In this document: positions 1 to 4,961 of the stretch, piece by piece
How positions within the stretch are numbered: position 1 is the stretch's first letter
How the letters are laid out: each line of letters starts with the position of its first letter
Source: Desulfobacterales bacterium
GTDB lineage: Bacteria > Desulfobacterota > Desulfobacteria > Desulfobacterales > UBA5852
DNA: 6,716 nt
Reading direction: 5' to 3'
NCBI GenBank assembly: GCA_016735415.1
Contig: JAERRP010000864.1
Coordinates: forward strand, 1 to 6,716
Translations under genes and position numbers: made by a program
The notes under the pieces: generated by a model
Told to the model about the DNA's origin: nothing
Databases searched by the model: none
The model's input: only the letters and a program-made list of their open reading frames with translations

Positions 1-2
1 AA

Positions 3-113
3 GCCGTTGGCGATCTGGGCACGCCCGAAGCCCGGGCTTTCCTCCAGTCCGTCAAAGATTCCGAGGCTTACGAGGATGAAATGATCCGGGAAGTCGTGGA
101 TCTCTATTATTAA
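3..113 (+). CDS. C-terminal end of a probable HEAT-repeat protein (partial)
   Basis: An open frame enters from the left edge and ends with TAA at 111-113, giving 36 visible residues that start AVGDLGTPEARAFL and end VVDLYY. The pattern of a helix, a short turn containing GTPEA, then a second helix is typical of a HEAT or PBS-lyase-type repeat, where 'LG(T/D)PEA' marks the turn between paired helices. Such proteins usually act as scaffolds or protein-binding modules. Only the last repeat or so is visible, so function cannot be assigned. The stop lies 28 bases before the next start, which suggests co-transcription with the methyltransferase gene. High GC and good codon regularity match the two genes that follow. 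Confidence 0.6.
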   Translation, partial: AVGDLGTPEARAFLQSVKDSEAYEDEMIREVVDLYY

Positions 114-141
114 AGACACGCGCGTCAGGGAGCGCTGTAAC

Positions 142-870
142 ATGCCTGTTGACCCTGCTGTCACACGCCCGGAAGGCCATCGTGCCGATCGTGGCCCGGG
201 AGCGTTGAAACCGGAGGACCATACCCCGGGCTGCCCCCTGTGCGAGGGCTTTCAAACCGACCCCTTCCACCAGGACCGGCGGCGGGACTTTTATCGCTGC
301 CGGGTCTGCCGTCTGGTGTTCGTGCCGCCGGGGCACTATCTTTCCCGGGCCGAAGAAAAAGCCGAGTACGACCGGCACCAGAACCGGCCGGACGACCCGG
401 GCTACCGCCAATTCCTGAACCGGCTGTTCCTGCCGCTGCAGGCATGCCTGGCCCCCGCAAGCCGTGGGCTGGATTTCGGCTCGGGTCCCGGCCCGACCCT
501 TGCGGTCATGCTGACGGAAGCCGGCCATGAGGTGGCCCTGTATGATCCCTTTTACGCCCACCGGCCCGCGGTGCTCACCCGGCGTTATGACTTCATTACG
601 GCCTCGGAAGTGGTGGAACACCTGCATCACCCCGGCCCGGAGCTCGATCGCCTGTACCGCCTCCTGAGGCCCGGCGGCCTGCTGGGCATCATGACCAAGC
701 GCGTCATCGACCGGGAGCGTTTTGCCCGCTGGCATTACATCAACGACCCGACCCATGTCTGCTTTTTCTCCCGGGCAACGTTCGTCTGGCTGGCGGCCCG
801 CTGGAACGCCCGGCTGGATTTTGTCGCCCGGGACGTTATCATTATCGGCAAGCCGTCCGCGGCAGGCTAA
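142..870 (+). CDS. Class I SAM-dependent methyltransferase with N-terminal zinc-finger-like CxxC pair
   Basis: A 242-residue protein. Two CxxC pairs, C31-P-L-C34 and C53-R-V-C56, form a probable small zinc site at the N-terminus. The Rossmann-type methyltransferase core follows: motif I LDFGSGPGP (110-118) binds S-adenosylmethionine, the acidic end of strand beta2 is YDP (134-136), and ITASEVVEHLHHP (152-164) followed by LLRPGGLLGIMT (174-185) is the familiar Methyltransf_11/12-type 'EV.EH...P...L..l.r.LkPGG' segment. The combination of a Cys-rich N-terminus and this core is common in small bacterial methyltransferases. The substrate cannot be read from the sequence. The start is supported by AGGGAG at 127-132, nine bases upstream. 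It lies between the HEAT-protein end and the YwbE gene with short gaps, so a shared transcript is likely. GC content is high, unlike everything beyond about 1290. Confidence 0.88.
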   Translation: MPVDPAVTRPEGHRADRGPGALKPEDHTPGCPLCEGFQTDPFHQDRRRDFYRCRVCRLVFVPPGHYLSRAEEKAEYDRHQNRPDDPGYRQFLNRLFLPLQACLAPASRGLDFGSGPGPTLAVMLTEAGHEVALYDPFYAHRPAVLTRRYDFITASEVVEHLHHPGPELDRLYRLLRPGGLLGIMTKRVIDRERFARWHYINDPTHVCFFSRATFVWLAARWNARLDFVARDVIIIGKPSAAG

Positions 871-888
871 AGGCCACGGAATCAAACC

Positions 889-1080
889 ATGAGCGGAACC
901 CGCCGCGTAAACATCAAGCCGGGCCTGACGGTTCGGATCGTTCTGAAAAAAGACCAGCGCTCCGGCCGATTGACGGAAGGGGTGGTCAAGGACATCCTGA
1001 CCAGGTCGCCGACCCACCCCCACGGCATCAAAGTCCGCCTGGCAAGCGGGGCGGTCGGACGCGTGAAGGTCATTGTTTAG
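889..1080 (+). CDS. ywbE: YwbE family small protein (DUF2196)
   Basis: A 63-residue basic protein that reads as a near-complete match to the YwbE family as I know it. The sequence holds the conserved segments IKPGLTVRIVLKKDQRSG (9-26), then VVKDILTRSP, then HPHGIKVRL and VGRVKVI. Family members are about 60-70 residues long, widespread in bacteria, and probably form a small beta-barrel; their function is not established. The gene begins 18 bases after the methyltransferase stop, probably in the same operon. The ribosome binding site is poor (ACGGA a few bases upstream), so translation may depend on the upstream gene. Family assignment is firm, function unknown. Confidence 0.85.
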   Translation: MSGTRRVNIKPGLTVRIVLKKDQRSGRLTEGVVKDILTRSPTHPHGIKVRLASGAVGRVKVIV

Positions 1081-1118
1081 GGATAACACACGATTGCAAC
1101 CCATGCCCCCGCGCCCGC

Positions 1119-1145
1119 AAAAAAAATAGCGCGCCACCCGGCGCG
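1119..1145 (-). terminator. Intrinsic terminator for leftward transcription
   Basis: A 6-bp GC-only stem (1130-1135 pairing with 1140-1145) closes a four-base loop and, read on the minus strand, is followed after two bases by eight T residues (the A run at 1119-1126). The T tract lies only on the minus-strand side, so it stops leftward transcription. It sits just downstream of the decayed flavoprotein remnant at 1168-1282 and was probably that gene's terminator. Today it would mainly shield the left operon from leftward readthrough. Confidence 0.65.
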
Positions 1146-1167
1146 GCGATGCCCCTGACGGCCGCCG

Positions 1168-1282
1168 CCTGCGGACAAATCTATCCGTAAAGAATCGACG
1201 CACCGGGTTCAAAGGGTTCTCCTTTCCGCCGTACATCTCTCCCGCTAAACGGGTGAACGGTTGGTGCCAGACAGAACGGATG
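1168..1282 (-). pseudogene. Internally deleted remnant of a geranylgeranyl-reductase-family gene
   Basis: Two short stretches match the intact flavoprotein gene at 2245-3396. Positions 1259-1282 match 2875-2898 at 22 of 24 bases and would encode HPFCLAPT, against HPSCLAPT (residues 167-174) in the intact copy. Immediately beyond, 1168-1251 encodes RLAGEMYGGKENPLNPVRRF and then FTDRFVRR, against RLANAMYGGKDNPLSLVRQF and then YTTDRFARK near the intact C-terminus (residues 342-370). About 166 residues between these pieces are missing, and the pieces are in different frames. Everything upstream of HPFC is also lost, next to the transposase fragment. The remnant is too divergent to be a recent duplicate. 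The long minus-strand open frame that begins at 1236 and runs on under the methyltransferase gene is spurious past its first two dozen codons. Confidence 0.75.
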
Positions 1283-1327
1283 ATCTATTGATTGCCTAAC
1301 CCAGAAAGTGATAGTTCGTATTTTATT

Positions 1328-1665
1328 ATGAGAGCCATCGACCTGTTTCAAATGACCCTCGGTTTGACGCCTCCCTGGCGGGTGTTGCTATCCGAATTTG
1401 ACCCTGATGAAAAGCGTTTGGACATCCGGCTGGATTTTCCCAGGGGAAGTACCTTTATCTGCTCGGAATGCGGGCGGACGGGTTTATAGGCATACGACAC
1501 CGTGGATAAAATGTGGCGGCCTCTGAATTTTTCCAACACAAAGCTTACCTGGCTGCCAGAGTGCCAAGGACCAAGTGCGGTACCCATTTGGTTAATGTCC
1601 CCTGGGCCGGGCCCGACAGCGGCTTTAAGCTGCTGTTTGAGGCCATGCTCATGACACTGGCCCAA
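1328..1665 (+). pseudogene. N-terminal fragment of an ISL3-family transposase, broken
   Basis: The frame starting at ATG 1328 reads as the N-terminus of an ISL3-type DDE transposase: an opening MRAIDLFQMTLGLTPPW, the segment FDPDEKRLDIRLDFPRG, and the zinc-binding CSEC (codons 45-48). An in-frame TAG at 1487-1489 interrupts it. The same frame then continues with AYDTVDKMWRPLNF. One T appears to be missing from the T run near 1528-1533, after which the neighbouring frame continues with FFQHKAYLAARVPRTKCGTH, then VNVPWA and SGFKLLFEAMLMTLA. Similarity stops near 1665, before the catalytic DDE domain. No terminal inverted repeats are evident. This is therefore a dead, truncated element. Its loss-of-function features and position beside the deleted flavoprotein remnant suggest it took part in the rearrangement here. 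Confidence 0.8.
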
Positions 1666-1694
1666 TCCATTTATTTTGGCTTCTATCTTAATCG

Positions 1695-1702
1695 AAAGGA
1701 GA
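1695..1702 (+). promoter_or_regulatory. Strong Shine-Dalgarno site fixing the start at 1708
   Basis: AAAGGAGA lies five bases before ATG 1708. It shows that the open frame running in from the transposase fragment (from 1513) is an accidental fusion, and that the real gene starts at 1708. Confidence 0.8.
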
Positions 1703-1707
1703 AACTG

Positions 1708-2190
1708 ATGAAACCACTTAGAAAAGCAACCGTATTGGACGGGGCTACAATTTCACGAAAAGAACTGCGGAATCTCATCACATCGGAGTTGGACGGCAAA
1801 TTGAGTAAAAAGTGGTGCCTGCACACGGCCGATGCCAATTATTACTTGCCGCGTCTGGATGCCGCCAAAAAAATCATTGCCGACAGCAATATGCAACAAC
1901 TGGCCAGCCCGTCGGGTACTAAGCGCCGTGGGGAATGCTTTGACTGTGATGACTTTTCACTTCTCCTGAAAGCTCGTTTTGCCTATGCGGCTTACAGCAA
2001 CAAGGAACACCTCAACAGGCCGTATTGTTTTGGCATCGTATGGGGAATGCTGCCATTTCCCTTTCCGCACTCAATGAACTGGATCGTCACGGATGATAAA
2101 AAATTCTATTTTATCGAACCCCAGAGGCAGGAAGTTATCTCTTTAGAAAAATGCAAGAACTACCGGTTCATCAATTTGATGCTGGTTTAG
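1708..2190 (+). CDS. MOA-type (Agglutinin_C-like) papain-fold protein, possible cysteine protease
   Basis: A 160-residue protein with no signal peptide or membrane segment. The motif order resembles the C-terminal papain-like domain of Marasmius oreades agglutinin and its bacterial 'lectin MOA-related' relatives: an aromatic N-terminal stretch ADANYYLP (41-48); FDCDDFSLLLKARF (78-91) with C80 as candidate nucleophile; PHSMNWIV (120-127) with H121 as candidate base and N124 nearby; and FIEPQ (135-139) with E137. In MOA this domain is a calcium-dependent cysteine protease. Here there is no lectin domain, only the catalytic-like unit. It is convergent with the flavoprotein gene downstream. The true start is ATG 1708, set by the ribosome binding site; codons upstream belong to the transposase remnant. 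Family recognition is from memory of motif spacing, and activity is inferred. Confidence 0.55.
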   Translation: MKPLRKATVLDGATISRKELRNLITSELDGKLSKKWCLHTADANYYLPRLDAAKKIIADSNMQQLASPSGTKRRGECFDCDDFSLLLKARFAYAAYSNKEHLNRPYCFGIVWGMLPFPFPHSMNWIVTDDKKFYFIEPQRQEVISLEKCKNYRFINLMLV

Positions 2191-2202
2191 TGCTGCGCAG
2201 CA
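2191..2202. repeat. Perfect 12-bp palindrome between convergent genes
   Basis: TGCTGCGCAGCA begins right after the stop codon of the 1708-2190 gene and before the end of the leftward flavoprotein gene at 2245. It can form a six-base stem but has no loop bases and no adjacent T tract on either strand, so it is not a convincing intrinsic terminator. It could still mark a transcript end or be chance. Confidence 0.35.
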
Positions 2203-2244
2203 GGAGTGGCATTGTAGGTGAAACGCCTGGGATGGGTGTTAATT

Positions 2245-3396
2245 CTATCTGGCGCTGTTTGGGCCTATAAGGAGAGACAACAGATTCTTGCGGGCAAACC
2301 GATCCGTTGTATAGAATTGGCGTACCAGGCTTAATGGATTGTCTTTCCCGCCGTACATCGCATTCGCCAAACGAGGATAATCCCTGATATGCCCTCCCAG
2401 GAAATGGGACCTCAACGCATTTTTATAGTGCCGAAATGAAAAATCTGTATTTTCAAAAGCTTGTATCAAGGCCCTTGCTGCAATCTCACCATAAGACAAG
2501 GCCATGTGGATCCCGCCGCCGAACGCAGGTTCAATGCCGGCGGCATCGCCGGCCAGAATGACATTGGGGCGTGAAATCGGGTCTTCGGGTGAAAACCATC
2601 GAATGGGGTGACTGGACCAGGAATCAGGCTTTTTATTAATATTCCGAACTTGTAGTTCCCGGCTGAATATCTCTTTCATGTCGGCCTTGGGACTGCCCGG
2701 GTGAAACCTGAAATTGGCGATACCATGGTTCGTGAACGGCGTTTCGTTTAGCAGGCATGGATAATGCCACGTATAACCCTGAAGGCCCTCATCAACCGGC
2801 GATAAATCGATCGCCATTTTTTTTTGGACAAATTCCGTGTCGTATTGCGGATCAACCGGTGCTGAGATCTGAATGGTTGGTGCCAGACAGGACGGGTGAG
2901 GCCGCATCATCGAACGGCGTACCATGCTGAGAGACCCATCGGCGCCGACAATGGCTTTAACAAAATATTGGCCCTGGCTGGTCCGCACCACCAGCGCATT
3001 ATGTTCGCGTTTGGCCTTGATGAATTCCTCGTTTTCATGAAATGCCATACCGCGATTTACCGCCGAGCGGGCAAGGGCCAAGTCAAAATCCGCACGCTGG
3101 ACCATTCTGAAACGATTGGGACTGTGGAATATCCAGCGTTGATCCCGAAAACGAAACTCCACATCAGTCACAAACAGCGATGGAATGTTTAAATCGATAT
3201 CAAGGCTTTTTAATACATCTTCACTCCAGACCCCAACCCCGCCGGCGCACAACTTGTGGCGCGGAAAAACCGCCTTTTCGATTAAAACCGTGTGATCGGC
3301 CAATTCCGGTGCATATTTTTTCAAGTGCAGCCAGGTCGAGGTGCCGGCCGGACCGGCCCCGACAATCATGGCGTCGCATTTTTGAATACGTTCCAC
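2245..3396 (-). CDS. FAD-dependent geranylgeranyl-reductase-family oxidoreductase
   Basis: A 383-residue flavoprotein of the geranylgeranyl reductase family (COG0644 type). Visible features are the dinucleotide-binding VGAGPAG (12-18), the strand-end acid E40 in LIEKAVFP, the family motif PRHKLCAGGV (45-54), the middle FAD motif GADGSLSMVRR (151-161), and VILAGDAAGIEPAFGGGIHM (279-298), the third FAD motif typical of this family and of p-hydroxybenzoate hydroxylase relatives. Family members usually saturate double bonds of prenyl chains on lipids, chlorophyll or quinones. The neighbouring isoprenoid-synthase-like gene makes a prenyl substrate plausible. The start is GTG 3394-3396, with only a weak GGGAT upstream; the N-terminus CDAMIVGAGPAG fits the family. 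An A9 tract in codons 191-194 is a potential slippage site. A decayed homologue lies at 1168-1282. Confidence 0.88.
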   Translation of the reverse strand: MERIQKCDAMIVGAGPAGTSTWLHLKKYAPELADHTVLIEKAVFPRHKLCAGGVGVWSEDVLKSLDIDLNIPSLFVTDVEFRFRDQRWIFHSPNRFRMVQRADFDLALARSAVNRGMAFHENEEFIKAKREHNALVVRTSQGQYFVKAIVGADGSLSMVRRSMMRPHPSCLAPTIQISAPVDPQYDTEFVQKKMAIDLSPVDEGLQGYTWHYPCLLNETPFTNHGIANFRFHPGSPKADMKEIFSRELQVRNINKKPDSWSSHPIRWFSPEDPISRPNVILAGDAAGIEPAFGGGIHMALSYGEIAARALIQAFENTDFSFRHYKNALRSHFLGGHIRDYPRLANAMYGGKDNPLSLVRQFYTTDRFARKNLLSLLIGPNSAR

Positions 3397-3537
3397 AGAA
3401 TGGTCTTATCCCGGATTAAACCGAATTTTTATTACACGAACGGTTTTCACCTCTATTCCGACACCCTGCACTATAAAAGAGCCCGGATTTAAAGGCGGAC
3501 GGGGTTGAAGCGTAAGCTTTGCGCGGATGCTTCGGTG

Positions 3538-3747
3538 TTAATACGCTGGAGGAATTGTGCCTTCTTCGATTCCGAGTTCATCCTTTGCCCGGATCAGTTT
3601 ATGACAATCGGCCATGCTGACATCATAATTCTCACCAAACAGATTGTTCAGTTCTTCCGCTGTTTGACATTGAAGAAAACCCTGATAAAGATTTTCATTA
3701 TCCTTGGCCTCGATGATAAAGTCGATGAAATTTTTTCCCTCACTCAT
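3538..3747 (-). CDS. Nif11-like small peptide, possible RiPP precursor
   Basis: A 69-residue acidic peptide with the pattern of Nif11-type leader peptides: an N-terminal helix NFIDFIIEAKDNENLYQGFL (6-25), a middle 'AEELNNLF' helix, then GENYDVSMADCHKLI (38-52), which corresponds to the family's 'aGyd(i/v)s.edl..l'. Typical Nif11-type precursors carry a Gly-Gly or similar cleavage site followed by a core. Here only a short tail, LGIEEGTIPPAY, follows and no Gly-Gly is present. The peptide ends in Tyr and has Cys27 and Cys48 in the leader-like part. AAGGAGA at 3753-3759, five bases upstream, is an excellent ribosome binding site, so it is certainly translated-looking. It lies 173 bases after the radical SAM gene and 141 before the flavoprotein gene, all leftward. 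Whether it is a modified precursor or a stand-alone Nif11-like protein is open. Confidence 0.65.
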   Translation of the reverse strand: MSEGKNFIDFIIEAKDNENLYQGFLQCQTAEELNNLFGENYDVSMADCHKLIRAKDELGIEEGTIPPAY

Positions 3748-3857
3748 TTCAATCTCCTTGCGTTGGTTAAATTATTTTTGTCGGGTTCTTGAAAATTTTA
3801 TATGCCGCGGCGGGTATGGTATGGAAAAAAGACAGGGCTGCACTCGATATCTGCCTT

Positions 3858-3881
3858 ATCGTTTCATTGGGGCAAAACGAT
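3858..3881. repeat. Inverted repeat between the radical SAM gene and the Nif11-like gene
   Basis: ATCGTTT (3858-3864) and AAACGAT (3875-3881) are perfect 7-base inverted repeats around a 10-base spacer. There is no T tract after either arm, so it is not a canonical terminator. It lies in the 173-base leader in front of the Nif11-like gene, where an operator or an RNA stem affecting processing of the transcript would make sense. The role is inferred. Confidence 0.4.
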
Positions 3882-3920
3882 GTGAAGAAAGTAACCACAT
3901 AAACTGAAATGCTGAAGCCT

Positions 3921-4961
3921 TTATGTTGATATCAAATCAAGGACGGTTTTACAATAATGTGAATCCATCAGCTTGTCCATGTGCCACTCTGTCGGCCGGC
4001 TCAGACCACCATCGCTGCAAAGCACCGCATATTTACATGCCGGGCATACCCGTTTGTCCGGTGCGGTTGCCTGTTTGTATCGGCTAGAAGCCAATATTCT
4101 GTTGATCGAATCTGATTCATAGTTGCCACAACACTCCCGGCCGGTATGAAACAAATAAATGCTCAGGTCAGCCATGACAATCAGGTTTCCTTTGTGACAC
4201 AATCCCTTTGATTTCGGCACCCAGGACATTCCAAGCATTTTGCAAGCCACATTGATGAGAGGCTCATTCATAAGAACGGTCCGCAATCCATATAAATTTA
4301 TAAGGGATACAATATGCACCAGTTCTATAAAGTCGCCCGGGGCAAGAAATTCCTTATGTAATGGAGAGCTGTCACCAGCCGTGCTGACAAGGCGAATGAG
4401 GGTCAAATAGTTGATCCCCGGAAACCGGGAAAACAGGTCGTCTGCGAAGCTCGCCAAATCCGGGAGGAGGCTTTTGCAGGCAATTGTGAAAATAATAATA
4501 TCAATGCCGGCTTCCAGGCCGTTTTCCAGACCCCTTATTGTTTTCTGGTAGGATCCATTCCCTCTATAACGGTCGTGAAGCGCTTCAGTCCCTTCCAGGC
4601 TTATTGTCATCGTAAGCCCGGGGTAGCTCGCAAGTCTTTGACAAAGTTGTTTATTGAGAAGGATTCCATTTGTATTTAAAAGAATGGACTCATAACCAAG
4701 ATCAATGGCATAGTCGAGACCCTCGAAAATATCTCTGTATAACAGGGGCTCACCGCCGGTGATGTGAAGGTGACGGTAGGCCGCATTATAGCCCTGGAGA
4801 ATAATTTCTTTAAAAAGTTCAAGTGGTATCTCTGCGGAATTCGTCTCACCGGCACCGGCAAAACAATAGACACATGAACTGTTGCAGCGTTTTGTCACCT
4901 CAATGCTCAATCGAGCTTTAGCGGTAGCTGATTTCAATATTTCCTCAACTTTTAAATTCAT
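3921..4961 (-). CDS. Radical SAM enzyme with SPASM/twitch-like C-terminal cysteine cluster
   Basis: A 346-residue radical SAM protein. SIEVTKRCNSSCVYC (19-33) contains the CxxxCxxC motif (C26, C30, C33) that binds the catalytic 4Fe-4S cluster. HITGGEPLLYRD (66-77) is the SAM-binding GGEP motif, and LLNTNGILL (94-102) and TISLEGTEALHDRYRG (119-134) are the usual barrel strands. The C-terminus carries C255 (GLCHKGN), C277/C278, then CPACKYAVLC (C306, C309, C315) and C337, matching the order of a SPASM-type auxiliary cluster domain. The usual final 'CxGGC' is CSDGG here. SPASM enzymes mainly modify ribosomal peptides, and a Nif11-like peptide is encoded next to it, but other substrates are possible. 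The start overlaps the end of the isoprenoid-synthase-like gene by 17 bases, indicating translational coupling; there is no strong ribosome binding site. Confidence 0.9.
   Translation of the reverse strand: MNLKVEEILKSATAKARLSIEVTKRCNSSCVYCFAGAGETNSAEIPLELFKEIILQGYNAAYRHLHITGGEPLLYRDIFEGLDYAIDLGYESILLNTNGILLNKQLCQRLASYPGLTMTISLEGTEALHDRYRGNGSYQKTIRGLENGLEAGIDIIIFTIACKSLLPDLASFADDLFSRFPGINYLTLIRLVSTAGDSSPLHKEFLAPGDFIELVHIVSLINLYGLRTVLMNEPLINVACKMLGMSWVPKSKGLCHKGNLIVMADLSIYLFHTGRECCGNYESDSINRILASSRYKQATAPDKRVCPACKYAVLCSDGGLSRPTEWHMDKLMDSHYCKTVLDLIST

Noticed and set aside
52..1236. 394-codon minus-strand open frame under the methyltransferase and YwbE genes
   Set aside because: It is a GC-rich shadow of two well-recognised plus-strand genes. 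Only its first two dozen codons (the flavoprotein remnant) have meaning.
1284..1707. A complete ISL3 element with terminal inverted repeats and target duplication
   Set aside because: Only the N-terminal third of the transposase is present, and I could not find matching inverted repeats at the two ends.
2896..3492. Several short plus-strand open frames opposite the flavoprotein gene
   Set aside because: They are antisense shadows of a gene with clear FAD-binding motifs.
3500..3530. Short inverted repeats around AAGCGTAAGCTT after the Nif11-like gene, as a terminator
   Set aside because: The stem is only four bases and there is no T tract; the flavoprotein gene is probably reached by the same transcript.
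3505..3792. 95-codon plus-strand open frame opposite the Nif11-like gene
   Set aside because: The minus-strand frame has an excellent ribosome binding site and a recognisable family pattern; the plus-strand frame has neither.
3797..3826. Possible sigma70-type promoter upstream of the Nif11-like gene (TATAAA with TTCCAT 18 bases upstream)
   Set aside because: The -35 part matches the consensus at only two of six positions, so I do not list it as a feature.
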